Assembly (NCBI GenBank): GCA_903813345.2
Contig: CAIIXF020000011.1
Coordinates: forward strand, 32,358,166 to 32,418,165
Source: Owenia fusiformis
Taxonomy: Eukaryota > Annelida > Polychaeta > Sabellida > Oweniidae
Reading direction: 5' to 3'
DNA length: 60,000 nucleotides
The translations under genes and the position numbers were made by a program. Shown here in pieces: positions 1 through 11,197 of the stretch. The notes below the pieces were generated by a model. That model did no database searches, was not told the DNA's origin, and worked only from the letters and a program-made list of their open reading frames with translations. Position 1 is the first letter of the stretch; the number at the start of each line of letters is the position of its first letter.

Positions 1-60
1 GCTTTTGGCTGGTCCCATGGGTGTTCGGATTAGACAGGTTTTACTGTACATAAATGTACT
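1..60. mobile_element. pogo/Tigger-like element end, cut by window edge
   Basis: The first bases contain an end resembling a pogo/Tigger terminal repeat; read on the minus strand it begins CAGTAAAACCTGTCTAATC. A related end, CAGTAAAACC, occurs at 40169. Only one terminus is inside the window, so neither the element nor its orientation can be completed. The call rests on termini only. Confidence 0.35.
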
Positions 61-294
61 AAATCACTTTGAATTATCAAACTACGTGCAGTGAGTTCTT
101 GTTATCAAGGGCCTAAAACTTGTTTACTTCAAAATACTTGCCCTTACTACATGTTTGTTTGAATGTTAAATACATTACAGATAAAGTAATTCTTAACTTT
201 CATTTTGGAGCAGATATTAACAAGAGATCATCCAGACAGGAAAAGGTAAATTTTGCTATTACAGAACAATATTTGATAACATAGTTGACTGATG

Positions 295-1390
295 TACGAG
301 GGGTGATCCAAAAGTCTTGGACGCCACGCTCTAACTTTGCTACTTTCTAATATAATTACATGAAACTTTCAGATAATAAAGATCAACATCTTAACAACTT
401 TGTGTATAAGTTTCAACAGAAAATAATATATTTTAGCTACTTTTCTAAATAGTTTTTAATACCGGGTCGCAGCCACCCGGAACGGTATTTGAATATAGTA
501 AATCATGTCACAACTGTTATAATATGGCAAATACTTTAGGTGCAGGTGCATAACCTAACACCATTCATGATATGAGAGAATTTCCGATTTTCAATCTGAG
601 TGTCATCTACCATCATCATTTTCACGTATTAAGACCTACTTTTCAACATATTTTCCACGAATTTGAACACATTTTTCATACCACTTTACCAATGAATGAA
701 AGACATTTATGAAACCGCCATTGCTTATGTGATACAAATGCTGCTGGAGTGCCAGTCTAAACCTCATCCAATGAGTAAAAAACATTTTCTTCCAACCCTT
801 CTTTCAACTTCAGAAATGGAAGAAAATCGCACAGAGCCATATCTAGACTATATCGTGCATATGGTAGCTGCTCAAGGTCAATAAAAGTGAGAATATCTTG
901 TAGTATACTTTGTTCCACTTTGATTTCTTTCATGTTCTCCATTTCAGCAGCCATCTTTGAGCAAAAATAATACCAGAATGAGGGTTGCTTGTCTGATGTC
1001 ATTTTCTTAGAATTTGACATATACAGCCATTGTCATATATGCCATGATATTCAAAACACAATTAATTGATTGCCTAATAACAAAGGAAGTAAACTAACAT
1101 GGTTTAACATTCAAAATTCAAAGAAAGATAGTGGTCAAGACTTGTGAAACAAGTGAAATGGCGGGAACATTTAAGGCTGAAAGTTGTCATGTGCGTATAC
1201 CGTTCCGGGTGGCAGGGTCCCTACATTAAAAACTATCTAGAAAACTACATCAAATATATAATTTCTCCATGAAATTAACACACAAAGTAGTTTGGTTGTT
1301 GGTCTTTATTATTGGAAAGTTTAAAGTAATTTTATCAAAAACCAACAAAATTAGAGCAGGGCGTTCAAGACTTTTGGATCACCCCTCGTA
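295..1390 (-). mobile_element. Decayed mariner-like DNA transposon with long inverted repeats
   Basis: The termini are perfect inverted repeats beginning TACGAGGGGTGATCCAAAAG at 295, with the reverse complement ending at 1390; the outer TA fits a TA target duplication. Similarity between the arms continues inwards about 200 bp on each side, including a CACCCGGAACGGTAT stretch near 475 and its complement near 1195, so the TIRs are unusually long. The interior has a short minus-strand reading frame (757-1020) whose end, CDFLPFLKLKEGLEENVF, resembles the C-terminal part of mariner transposases around the last catalytic Asp. The rest of the transposase is missing, so the copy cannot be autonomous. 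Confidence 0.8.
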
Positions 1391-1702
1391 AATGAAATTT
1401 AGGATAATCATCCAGGGATATTTCCAATAATTCATTAATTTGGTGTTTGGTCTTCAACCATCCAAATACTGTCCTCCTAGAATTGCCATCTTTGATTGGT
1501 ATATTTTGCTTTTACATACATTAGTGCACAACATGTAGCGTGATCATGAAAGGGCAATAGCCAACATCATAAAACTGATGTCCCTCAAACATACATTTAT
1601 CAATATGGACATATGCAACAAATAACATAAAAAACAGAATTCTGATCCTTACTTGCTCTTATCAAGGAATACTTATTATTAATTGAAAAATTTCAGGAAA
1701 TT

Positions 1703-3445
1703 ATGGAGTACATAGAAGTAGCCGATTCTGTCATTCAACCAATCAAGGAACCAGTAAAGAAAAGCTATATCCATGTGGCCACATCAAACCAACCAATCAC
1801 AGCCAACACGATGTATGACTACATGAGAGAACTTAAGGATTCTGAACAGGAAGCTTTTGTATTTATGAATGATGATGCGAATCGTCATGGGAGCATCACA
1901 TTCAAAAGATGGGTGGCTCTATCAGAAAACCTGGCTGTATCGTTAGTAGAAATGGGTGTGAAGCCTCAAGATAAAGTTGGTGTGATCATTCCAAATTGTG
2001 AGGAGATCGTAATCACTATCGGTGGATTACTACACTGTGCAGCGTTACCAGTTCTTCTGACATATGATCTAAAGAGCGGGAAGGACATACTAACGAAAAT
2101 CAAAGATACCGCCATAAATGTCATTGTTGTCTATGTGGCTGGAAGAGATCAACAGGCACTGGTGGAGAAACTGTTCAAGAAAATTCTCGCTGGTAATATC
2201 GATCAAGACATTCCAAGCTTAAATCAAGTAATTATGATCGCTGATGATGTACCCAAAGGTGCAATCGATTTCAACAACCTGCTGAATGAGAAATCTGATG
2301 ATGAAAAGAAGAACATGCTGTTGTGTAACGAGAATATTTCAATGGATGATCCATGCTGGATTAATCTTACATCAGGAAGCACTGGTAAACCAAAGTATTG
2401 TCCTCTTACCCATAAGATGATTATCAATGGAGTTAAAAGCATAGCACAAAGATGCAATAGTCAAGCAGGGGATATTTTGTTTAATGATCGTCCTATGTCT
2501 TGGAATGTGGGAACCCTTGCATTTGGACAAGCTCTAGCAACTCAACTTACAGTTGTTACAATTGATGCCAAGCAGACCGTAAAGAAACCAGGACCTGAGA
2601 AAATCCTACGGTGTATTGCGAAAGAGAGGATAACTGATGCGCTCCTCGTGCCTTATATCCTGTATGACATCATGAATATGGAGTCGAAACAACGGGAGGA
2701 ATATGACATATCCTCCCTGGTGAATATTATGACATTAGGCCAAAAGGTTGATCCAACATTTATTGAGAATGTCAAATCTACACTTGGAACAGGCGTCACT
2801 ATCATGTATGGTTCAACAGAGGCTGGGCTGATTTCAATGATTTTTCCAAGAGGTGACTTCAGGAAACAACATCTTACTATTGGCTATGGGGGGCCTCATG
2901 TTGAAATCAGCATCCGAGATGAGAAAAATCAACTAGTTCCAGTCAATGTAGAGGGTGAAATATGCGCCAGAGGCCCAAATATTTTTCTGGGTTATCTGAA
3001 TAACGAAGAGAAAACCAAAGAAGTTATCGATGAAAAGGGTTGGTTTCATACTGGAGATATTGGAACTCTAACACCATATGGTTACGTCACAATTGTTGGT
3101 CGAATCAAAGAATTCATCAAACGAGGCACAGTAATTGTACACCCTAGTGCAATAGAGCATATACTAATGGAAAACCCAAGCATTCATGAGGTATATGTGG
3201 TTGGCGTCCCAGATCCTCGGCTATATGAGGAACTTTGTGCATGTATTAAGCTCAAAGATGGACATTCACTGAGCGAGATTAAGATGAAAGAATGGTGCGA
3301 TGAAATCTTTGGTGATTTCACAGCAGATGGGTTGAAAAATGCACCTAAATATTTCCTCATGCTTGATGTGATCCCAACACTGGCAAATGGCAAAACGGAT
3401 CGTCTTTCTTTGAAGAAAATGGCAGCAAACAGATATGGACAATAA
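1703..3445 (+). CDS. Acyl-CoA synthetase / AMP-dependent ligase, uninterrupted ORF
   Basis: A 580-residue ANL-superfamily adenylating enzyme. Members activate a carboxylic acid with ATP to an acyl-adenylate and then usually form the CoA thioester. All signatures are present: P-loop TSGSTGKPK (about 223-231), YGSTEAG (369-375), GWFHTGD (446-452), hinge GRIKEF (466-471) and the C-terminal lysine motif ANGKTDR (561-567). Length is normal for the family. There is no C-terminal SKL-type peroxisomal signal and no obvious signal peptide. The ATG lies eight bases after a good acceptor (tttcag at about 1695), so a 5' UTR exon upstream is likely, while the CDS itself has no intron. An AATAAA overlaps the stop codon. 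It lies on the strand opposite the STK40 exons and may be nested in an STK40 intron. The substrate is not predictable from sequence. Confidence 0.9.
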   Translation: MEYIEVADSVIQPIKEPVKKSYIHVATSNQPITANTMYDYMRELKDSEQEAFVFMNDDANRHGSITFKRWVALSENLAVSLVEMGVKPQDKVGVIIPNCEEIVITIGGLLHCAALPVLLTYDLKSGKDILTKIKDTAINVIVVYVAGRDQQALVEKLFKKILAGNIDQDIPSLNQVIMIADDVPKGAIDFNNLLNEKSDDEKKNMLLCNENISMDDPCWINLTSGSTGKPKYCPLTHKMIINGVKSIAQRCNSQAGDILFNDRPMSWNVGTLAFGQALATQLTVVTIDAKQTVKKPGPEKILRCIAKERITDALLVPYILYDIMNMESKQREEYDISSLVNIMTLGQKVDPTFIENVKSTLGTGVTIMYGSTEAGLISMIFPRGDFRKQHLTIGYGGPHVEISIRDEKNQLVPVNVEGEICARGPNIFLGYLNNEEKTKEVIDEKGWFHTGDIGTLTPYGYVTIVGRIKEFIKRGTVIVHPSAIEHILMENPSIHEVYVVGVPDPRLYEELCACIKLKDGHSLSEIKMKEWCDEIFGDFTADGLKNAPKYFLMLDVIPTLANGKTDRLSLKKMAANRYGQ

Positions 3446-3658
3446 AAAATATATGATACAGATTTAACTAAATTTCATGAATCTTCAAAATTCATGATTT
3501 GACTTAAACTATACAAATGACATCCCACAAGAAATGACTGTAACTTGTAAATCTGCTTCAAATATTATTTCAAAATTGATAAGGGATAATTAGAAATTAA
3601 AATGAGTAATTTTGGTTTCTAATTCCACATGTACATGTAACAATGCTAAAACCAATAC

Positions 3659-4867
3659 CTTAAACAAGCCGTGGTGATGGACCACACCTCCCTGATTATG
3701 CAGTAGAGACAGGAGAGAGTACTCAGTGTGCAGCAGCATCTTTCCCTGTTTATCATCCTGCGACTCTCGATCTGAATTCTCCATGGTGAGGATCTATAAC
3801 ACATGGACAAAATAATGAAACTGTGAGTAATAAATAAGGTAAATGTCTGTCTTCATTTTGTAAATTTTGAATATTTGCCAATTTAAACAGTCGTCAAAGC
3901 TGCTGATTTATAACTTATCAAAATACCCTCTCATTTTCTCATTTCTCATACCTTCTCAGTTTTATTTGATTGATTATATGCTATAATCTGTTTGCTGTCT
4001 TTGTTGTATATACAACAAAGACATTTAGCTACAAAAATAGACTATATTGTTTTAAGGTGTTTTAATTCAACTGAAGATAAATTGTCAAGGAAATTATTAT
4101 TTTTAAATAAGTCATTTTGAATGATCATATTTGTTGGTAGGTTTTCTTCATCTACTCATAGATACTTAAGGTAGGTGAAATAAAATGGGTAATCCAATAT
4201 AATATCAAAACATAACCACAGCAGGACATTACCTTTAACATATAGAAATCATCTGTGCCTATCTTTCTCCCCAAACACTGTACAATACTGCTTACTGGTG
4301 ACTGGCTGATCCGGGGGCCTAAAACATAAGTACCATATATAAGTTATAGAATCAATGGGAAGAAGGTCAAAGGAGATAAGGTACATGCAAAAGTCTCCAA
4401 AAGTTTGTATCAGATTTTGTATCTTTTCTCTAAATGGTGTCATTGTCCATTGATACATTGTATAAGGCATGTGAAATGAGAAGGTAAAACAGTCGAAAAA
4501 TAAGGGATAAGCTATATGAATACACTTTCTAGACCCCATAAACTGCTTGTGCAAACAATGTATATGTACATTAATGATAATTTGAATTAATCAGAGTTTC
4601 ATGAATAAGAGACTCAGAATTGGAAAATTAGTATTTGTGTATATAAGTAATTGAAATAAATTAATCAATATATCTTGAAATTTCATCACTGTTAATTTAT
4701 GTTGTTTGAAATCAATGAAAATATATTTTGTGGTTAACAGCCATATCTAACAAACACTAACCTATCAAATAAGGTCCTGCCATCTTTACTCCAGCTACAT
4801 TGTCAATCCTTTCGCGTTTATAACTCACTGAAGTAAGACTTTCCCCAGATGGTGTCCGCCTCTTCAT
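3659..4867 (-). CDS. STK40: Serine/threonine kinase 40, first three coding exons
   Basis: Coding exons on the minus strand: 4867-4762 (starts MKRRTPSGESL), 4318-4233 (GPRISQSPVSSIVQCLGRK) and 3793-3659 (ends HHHGLFK). All have consensus splice sites and compatible phases (1, 0, 0). The encoded segments match the N-terminus of the pseudokinase-like STK40 (SHIK), including the KMLLHTEYSLLSLLH block of the kinase N-lobe. Family knowledge: STK40 is a Tribbles-related scaffold that binds the COP1 ubiquitin ligase. The remaining kinase exons are not found between 1 and 3659; they must lie left of the window or be lost. An acceptor just upstream of the ATG (about 4890) implies a non-coding 5' exon; one possible donor is near 5762. 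Confidence 0.88.
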
Positions 4868-5918
4868 TTTTCTTGTTTAGTGATTCGGAAATTCTATAAA
4901 ATATGTACAGAGCCATTAAATATAAGTGTCTTTGGTACATCATGTACAATTGTTAATTGTTCCATAGTTTTCTAGGTTCAAAGTTCAAAAGTTTTTTTCA
5001 GTTTGATTCAAATTAGATCCTCTATCAATATCAAACTGAATGGAGAATGTGGATAAAATGACCAAAAAGACCAATATAAGTTTTCATCTTTGCAACTCTT
5101 ATAGGCAAGCTGGGAATAATTCACTTGAAATATATTACAAAGCCATCTTCTGTTAGTTATCTAACATCAGCCTGTGCCAAAGTCTATTGTAATGTGAGAT
5201 AACTTCAACAGCTTCCCTAACTTTTATGGGGGTAACTAATATACCCCCACCTTGTCATCAAAGATATACATAGTAATATCACTGTCATGGTTATCAGTCA
5301 ACATTTAAACATGGAAAACAGCAACTCTACTACTGCTACTCTGGAAGAATTATAGATGGGACTCCCCTAGCTGTGATGAGTTGGACCAACAGAGTTTTGA
5401 CTGACATGTACTGGGTCCATCCTATGTCACTCAGATAAAGAGCCTACATGTGTGTCTATGCAGCTAGGATTAGTATTACTGCTCACTTTGGGTAATATGC
5501 ATCCACAATGATGTTAGAGACTGGACAAGAATGACAACTTTATCCGATTCTAGAACTTGTATTGTCCTGCAACCAGATATGCATTGGCACCTTTAAAATT
5601 TCACAGTTGTGTTCCTTGCCTAAGCCTAGGCTGCCTAGCCTTAATTTCAAAGGCTGCCTGACTGGTCTCATAGAACAGCCTCTGCTCGTATTCAATGGAC
5701 CACTAGAGAATCGTGACGGCTGAAACTAAAATACTGAGTTCAGCTGCTTACTTTATATCTCCAAATGTCCCTACATCTCCATCCTCTGTTTGCGAATGTC
5801 TGTAAGTTATATCAGCTGCATCTGTGTCAATCAGGACTTGTCTTTATCCGTGAGCGGACATTTTCTAGTGAAAAATCAAAATGGTGGTTTTGACAGAAAT
5901 TCACGAAGAAGCGTTCAC
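4868..5918. other. Region upstream of STK40 coding exons, no gene
   Basis: No coding exon seen. An acceptor (ttttatag on the minus strand, about 4890) precedes the STK40 start codon, and a possible minus-strand donor (AAA|GTAAGC) near 5762 could end a 5' UTR exon at roughly 5760-5890. This exon is inferred only. The right end is the insertion border of the R2-type element. Confidence 0.3.
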
Positions 5919-6156
5919 TTTGATTAAACACAAGAGAGTGCTATGCTACGATGTTCCTGCTTGCCTTTCAACTCACTCGGTCAGTTTGTCATGTTGGTAC
6001 CAACCTTTACATTCTTCGATGGTTTGAACACCACTATAGCCAGAGCGGTCGACCTTTAAGCGCTACCTGCTGTACGCACTACTCTGCCCTTGTTGGTAAA
6101 GGGATGGTGAACAAACCCTCGATGAATGTATTAGCAATTGTCAAATAAGTCGTTGG

Positions 6157-9100
6157 TTAATGTTGTCTCCCCTTTGCCCATTTGTCATTTCTCCTCAGCC
6201 AGAGCCAGCGGGAGGCTTCCTCTGCTGCAGATCCAACTGCTCTGTTCGCTCTCTTGAGCCATGAGGGTGGGAGTCCTACATTTTTGAACATTCGGTTGAG
6301 AGATGTTGATGGAAATCCTCTACAACCTACTTCAACGGGATAGTAATGAACTTTCCACCCTTTGGCCTCTATCTCCTCAACCAGATCTTGGTACTTAGCG
6401 CTTTTGAGTTGGTGTGCTACCTCAATTCGATCTTCCCAAGGTACTGTCAGTTCTATCATGACAGCAATTCTTTTATCCTCTGAGAATAAAAGCATATCTG
6501 GTCTTTGGTTTGTTGTCGTGATACTGCTGGGAAATGTGAGTCTTTGGTGTAGATCTACTCTCAGCTCCCAGTCCTGTGCTTGTTGTAAGATGCCATATCT
6601 TCCTCGAGAGGTGTGCCTGCTACCGCTAGGCAAAACCTTCCCTTTAGGATTTGCGTTGGCACCCACAAAATGTTTCTCTAAGGGTTGCAACATATCTGCC
6701 CTTGGTCCTGGTGTTACAGTTGCATTCGTTTTGTTCATGATCCGTGATTGGTCCACCCAGTGAGAAATCTTTTGAAGAACTTTGTCATGCCTCCATGTGT
6801 ACCTTCCTTCTGCAAGTGCAGCCTTGCACGAACTCAGGATGTGTTGGATGTTACTTCTCAGAGCTCCACAGTGGATACATGATGCATCTTCATTAAGACC
6901 CCAGGTAGTGAGATTGGCAGGAGATGGTAAAAGATCAGATATTGCTCTTAATAAGAAGCTTATCTTGCCCTGCTCCATATCCCATATGTCTTTCCATGAG
7001 AGCTGTCGATCGAGTGTAGACTCCCAGTGGGTCCATGCACCTTGTTTGACTAATTGTGCTAACCTCACCTGTCTACCCTCTTCCTCTGATTGCCTTATCT
7101 GCTGTACTACAAGCTTCCTTCTTGTCTCTGTGTTGGCATCTTTCCACCTGGATGTGCCATAGTTTCCAAGGCCCATCCTACCTTTGCAAACGACACCTAC
7201 TATGTCCTTATGACGGAGTTGGCTTTCAGCAATACCGATTGCCTGTTGAGGATTCCATCCCCTCCCGCTCGATATTGTTTCTCCCGAGCTAGTAACTTTA
7301 TTGTCCTTTGAAGAGCGTAGAGTGGTTACTGCTCTTACTTTGGCTGCTTTGTACTCTTCAAGTACTGAAGTTACCGGGAGGCTGAGCTTGGGAGATTTAC
7401 TGAATAGAATACCTCTGCTGAATGAAGGTGGTACACCTAGCCATTTCCTAAGGAACCTTGATGACATTCTCTCCATTTGCTCAACCTTGCCCATAGGGAA
7501 GTCATAAAGCAGAAACGGCCATTGTAGTCTTGAGATAATTCCATGCTGGAACGCCCATGCCTTGAACTTGCCCTGGAGCTGGCATTTGTCAATCGCTCCG
7601 AGCCATCTCTTGAGCTCACACACAACATTGTTCGTATTGTTGATGTCGTTCAAGGAATCATCATAGTGTTTACCGAGGCATTTAATGGGCTGTTCACTGA
7701 CAGTAGGAATTCTCTCTCCCTGGATAGTGAATGTGTTCGATTCTACTTTCCCCTTGATGATAACGAGGCTTCTGGATTTAGCTGGTTTGAACTTCATCCT
7801 AGCCCAGGTGGCCATTTTATCAAGCCCCTGTAACACCCATCTTGTTCCAGTCATAGTTGGTGTCATGACAGTTATGTCATCCATGAATGCTCGACAAGGA
7901 GGATGGCGTTCTCCTGAGTCTGCAACTGGGCCTCTACATTCTTTCTCTGCCGCAGTGAGGATGACATTCATGGCTGCCACAAATAGCACCACTGAGACTG
8001 TGCACCCAGCCATTATGCCCTTCTCTAGCCTTTGCCATTTGGTGGTATAGTCTTCTACTGTAAACCGCATCTTAAGAGTGTCAAAATGATGCATGAGGAG
8101 ACTGATGACTTCATCTGGGACATGATAGTGGGTCAGTGCTGTCTTTATAAGCTGGTGTGGGACACTCGGATAGGCCTTGGCTAGGTCAAGCCAAACGACT
8201 GCTAGGGTTTTCCTCCGTTGTTTTGCTTCTTTAATCAGTTGTGTGATGGCTGCAGTGTGTTCTAAACAGCCAGAGTAACCAGGTATTCCTCCCTTCTGGA
8301 CACTTGGGTTAAGATATTTATTCTCCAGTAAGAAAGATGTCAGTCTTCTGGCGATGACTGTCCAAAATATCTTACCCTCTACATCCAGCAGTGAGATTTC
8401 CCTGAACTGGTCTAGTTTCACTGAGTTTTCCTCTTTCGGTACAAAACAGCCTTCTGCTAATGCCCATGCTTTTGGAATGGTTTTGTTTCTCCAAATAGAC
8501 TTAATGAGCTTGCTGAGTCTTTGTAGTAGCTTTGGACAGTTCTTGTACACTTTGTATGTGTTCCCTGATGGTCCTGGGGCTGCCGATGATCGGGCATGTT
8601 GCACTATCTGTCGTATCTCCTCCATCTTGATGTCACCTAGGTCAAATGCAATCTTCGGAGGTGGCTCAGGAATAGGTAAAGGACATTCCTCTAATGGAGT
8701 TGCTCTCTCAGGATCACTGTGAGCAGCTCGAACACTTTCCTCGACATCCTCCTTTGGGCATTGTAATTTCCCACCTTTAGGTTTCCCAAGTAAGTTGGAT
8801 GTATACTGGAATGGATTCTTGAGAAAAGATTTTCGAGCTCTCTTCTTTTCTCTCTGCTTTTTCCTGAGGTTCTCTGCTCTTCTAAGAACTGAAAGCTGCT
8901 TCCTGAGGCTGTCTCTTAGATCTTCCAGTGCCGGTTTTTCAAAGTCAGGGGCATGCTTCCATCTCCATGTGAGCCTTCTCATATCTCTTCTTAGTGCAGC
9001 TATTCTCTTCTGTCTCCTGCTAGGTCCAGCTTTACCCTCTTTCTTGCTGTTTGCTCTCTTCTCCTGGAATCGTTCTGCACACATGGCGTACACTTGTCTT

Positions 9101-9579
9101 GTCATTGATTCCATCTTCTTACCAGCTGTCCCTTTCAAGGAGTTCTCAAGTACATCATCCATCTCGTCATCAAGTTCTTTCCAAACTTTGTCTGTTGTTG
9201 CAGGCAAGCGCAGTCTTGGCTTCCTTTCGAGAACTGGGCCATCATTCTCTTCTCTACCAACTTGAGGTGGGTCAGGTTCAGGAGAAACTTGGAGGTCTTG
9301 AACACTGTGGTTTAAGTCCTGGTTCAAATCCTCCTGTGTTTTACGGACAGGAGACTCCTTCCTACACTGTTTCTGCTTCTCATGACACTTCATCTTTCCC
9401 TTGTGTATTGCTACTCCTCGGATGTTCTTGAAAAGTCCACCACAACTGTCACATCTTGCCCTTGGCTCTACTTGTGTTGTAATCGTCTTCCTTCTCGTTG
9501 TCCGGGTCACATTGCTTTGGTCAGTTTCCGTTAAATCTGTCCGATTTGGTGGATCATCCTCCCCCGAGTCTCCTCCCAC
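6157..9579 (-). CDS. Retrotransposon reverse transcriptase / endonuclease polyprotein
   Basis: An intact 1140-residue ORF. In order: an acidic N-terminus; a C2H2-like finger (C43, C46, H59, H66); a long basic linker (150-260); a reverse transcriptase domain with WLDLAKAYPSVPH (463-475), GIMAGCTVSVVLF (521-533) and the catalytic FMDDI box (565-569); a CCHC knuckle (C901, C904, H913, C918); and a PD-(D/E)xK endonuclease with RPDMLLFSED (1026-1035) and IELTVPWEDR (1042-1051), followed by a conserved VEVGCRGF block (1082-1089). This is the R2-type order used for target-primed reverse transcription: nick by the endonuclease, prime cDNA at the cut. FMDD in place of the common F/YADD is a variant of the active-site box. 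No stop or frameshift was seen. Transcription runs opposite to MRPL19. Confidence 0.92.
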   Translation of the reverse strand: MGGDSGEDDPPNRTDLTETDQSNVTRTTRRKTITTQVEPRARCDSCGGLFKNIRGVAIHKGKMKCHEKQKQCRKESPVRKTQEDLNQDLNHSVQDLQVSPEPDPPQVGREENDGPVLERKPRLRLPATTDKVWKELDDEMDDVLENSLKGTAGKKMESMTRQVYAMCAERFQEKRANSKKEGKAGPSRRQKRIAALRRDMRRLTWRWKHAPDFEKPALEDLRDSLRKQLSVLRRAENLRKKQREKKRARKSFLKNPFQYTSNLLGKPKGGKLQCPKEDVEESVRAAHSDPERATPLEECPLPIPEPPPKIAFDLGDIKMEEIRQIVQHARSSAAPGPSGNTYKVYKNCPKLLQRLSKLIKSIWRNKTIPKAWALAEGCFVPKEENSVKLDQFREISLLDVEGKIFWTVIARRLTSFLLENKYLNPSVQKGGIPGYSGCLEHTAAITQLIKEAKQRRKTLAVVWLDLAKAYPSVPHQLIKTALTHYHVPDEVISLLMHHFDTLKMRFTVEDYTTKWQRLEKGIMAGCTVSVVLFVAAMNVILTAAEKECRGPVADSGERHPPCRAFMDDITVMTPTMTGTRWVLQGLDKMATWARMKFKPAKSRSLVIIKGKVESNTFTIQGERIPTVSEQPIKCLGKHYDDSLNDINNTNNVVCELKRWLGAIDKCQLQGKFKAWAFQHGIISRLQWPFLLYDFPMGKVEQMERMSSRFLRKWLGVPPSFSRGILFSKSPKLSLPVTSVLEEYKAAKVRAVTTLRSSKDNKVTSSGETISSGRGWNPQQAIGIAESQLRHKDIVGVVCKGRMGLGNYGTSRWKDANTETRRKLVVQQIRQSEEEGRQVRLAQLVKQGAWTHWESTLDRQLSWKDIWDMEQGKISFLLRAISDLLPSPANLTTWGLNEDASCIHCGALRSNIQHILSSCKAALAEGRYTWRHDKVLQKISHWVDQSRIMNKTNATVTPGPRADMLQPLEKHFVGANANPKGKVLPSGSRHTSRGRYGILQQAQDWELRVDLHQRLTFPSSITTTNQRPDMLLFSEDKRIAVMIELTVPWEDRIEVAHQLKSAKYQDLVEEIEAKGWKVHYYPVEVGCRGFPSTSLNRMFKNVGLPPSWLKRANRAVGSAAEEASRWLWLRRNDKWAKGRQH

Positions 9580-9689
9580 CTGGGGGTGTTTTCCTTTAGT
9601 TCTAGTCGTAGCAATTCTGTTTTAGGTGTGTCGGGGAGCTGGCCCTAACACCTGGTTTGCTGTCTCTCCAGCTGTCACTGCTCTTTCGC

Positions 9690-9711
9690 AGACGTCATAG
9701 GGACTTTCCCC
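9690..9711. promoter_or_regulatory. CRE-like and kB-like motifs in the retrotransposon 5' UTR
   Basis: Within about 20 bases of the element's 5' UTR lie GACGTCAT (9691-9698; TGACGTCT on the minus strand is close to the CRE TGACGTCA) and GGGACTTTCC (9700-9709), which fits the kB consensus. Non-LTR elements need an internal promoter at their 5' end, so these are candidates, but both are short motifs and function is only inferred. Confidence 0.25.
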
Positions 9712-9738
9712 TCGGTCACTGGCACTGCCAGAGTTAAC

Positions 9739-11133
9739 TTTGATTAAACACAAGAGAGTGCTATGCTACGATGTTCCTGCTTGCCTTTCAACTCACTCGG
9801 TCAGTTTGTCATGTTGGTACCAACCTTTACATTCTTCGATGGTTTGAACACCACTATAGCCAGAGCGGTCGACCTTTAAGCGCTACCTGCTGTACGCACT
9901 ACTCTGCCCTTGTTGGTAAAGGGATGGTGAACAAACCCTCGATGAATGTATTAGCAATTGTCAAATAAGTCGTTGGTTAATGTTGTCTCCCCTTTGCCCA
10001 TTTGTCATTTCTCCTCAGCCAGAGCCAGCGGGAGGCTTCCTCTGCTGCAGATCCAACTGCTCTGTTCGCTCTCTTGAGCCATGAGGGTGGGAGTCCTACA
10101 TTTTTGAACATTCGGTTGAGAGATGTTGATGGAAATCCTCTACAACCTACTTCAACGGGATAGTAATGAACTTTCCACCCTTTGGCCTCTATCTCCTCAA
10201 CCAGATCTTGGTACTTAGCGCTTTTGAGTTGGTGTGCTACCTCAATTCGATCTTCCCAAGGTACTGTCAGTTCTATCATGACAGCAATTCTTTTATCCTC
10301 TGAGAATAAAAGCATATCTGGTCTTTGGTTTGTTGTCGTGATACTGCTGGGAAATGTGAGTCTTTGGTGTAGATCTACTCTCAGCTCCCAGTCCTGTGCT
10401 TGTTGTAAGATGCCATATCTTCCTCGAGAGGTGTGCCTGCTACCGCTAGGCAAAACCTTCCCTTTAGGATTTGCGTTGGCACCCACAAAATGTTTCTCTA
10501 AGGGTTGCAACATATCTGCCCTTGGTCCTGGTGTTACAGTTGCATTCGTTTTGTTCATGATCCGTGATTGGTCCACCCAGTGAGAAATCTTTTGAAGAAC
10601 TTTGTCATGCCTCCATGTGTACCTTCCTTCTGCAAGTGCAGCCTTGCACGAACTCAGGATGTGTTGGATGTTACTTCTCAGAGCTCCACAGTGGATACAT
10701 GATGCATCTTCATTAAGACCCCAGGTAGTGAGATTGGCAGGAGATGGTAAAAGATCAGATATTGCTCTTAATAAGAAGCTTATCTTGCCCTGCTCCATAT
10801 CCCATATGTCTTTCCATGAGAGCTGTCGATCGAGTGTAGACTCCCAGTGGGTCCATGCACCTTGTTTGACTAATTGTGCTAACCTCACCTGTCTACCCTC
10901 TTCCTCTGATTGCCTTATCTGCTGTACTACAAGCTTCCTTCTTGTCTCTGTGTTGGCATCTTTCCACCTGGATGTGCCATAGTTTCCAAGGCCCATCCTA
11001 CCTTTGCAAACGACACCTACTATGTCCTTATGACGGAGTTGGCTTTCAGCAATACCGATTGCCTGTTGAGGATTCCATCCCCTCCCGCTCGATATTGTTT
11101 CTCCCGAGCTAGTAACTTTATTGTCCTTTGAAG
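9739..11133 (-). mobile_element. 5'-truncated second copy of the same R2-type retrotransposon
   Basis: The sequence from 9739 to about 11133 repeats 5919-7313 with no difference noticed, and the derived peptides agree exactly. It carries only the last 384 or so codons (from the SSKDNKVTSSG segment to the stop at 9977) and the 3' UTR. It is in the same orientation and its 3' end abuts the 5' end of the full-length copy with no bases between. The truncation point is at the GAAG before ACAAAATC at about 11133. A 386-residue reading frame (11137-9977) remains open but lacks the reverse transcriptase. Confidence 0.88.
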
Positions 11134-11197
11134 ACAAAATCTCTGTAGATTTCCAAATGTTTAAAAATGGCTGAACTTCCGGTAGCTCTCATGCAGA

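Larger units (their letters stand above)
5919..9738 (-). mobile_element. Full-length non-LTR retrotransposon, R2 superclade (single ORF, RLE)
   Basis: On the minus strand the element runs from a 5' UTR (about 9738-9580), through one intact ORF (9579-6157), to a 3' UTR ending near 5919 in TTTAATCAAAG with no poly(A) tail. A single ORF with an N-terminal zinc finger and a C-terminal restriction-like endonuclease places it in the R2/NeSL-type group; the exact clade cannot be assigned by eye. Its 3' boundary is defined by a second copy that shares sequence to exactly the same base (9739). No clear target-site duplication was found. The uninterrupted ORF suggests recent activity. Confidence 0.85.

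Noticed and set aside
5951-6148. 65-codon plus-strand frame, repeated at 9771-9968
   Set aside because: Lies antisense in the 3' UTR of the retrotransposon and recurs only because the element is duplicated.
6362-9431. Many plus-strand frames of 60-156 codons
   Set aside because: All are antisense shadows of the intact retrotransposon ORF.
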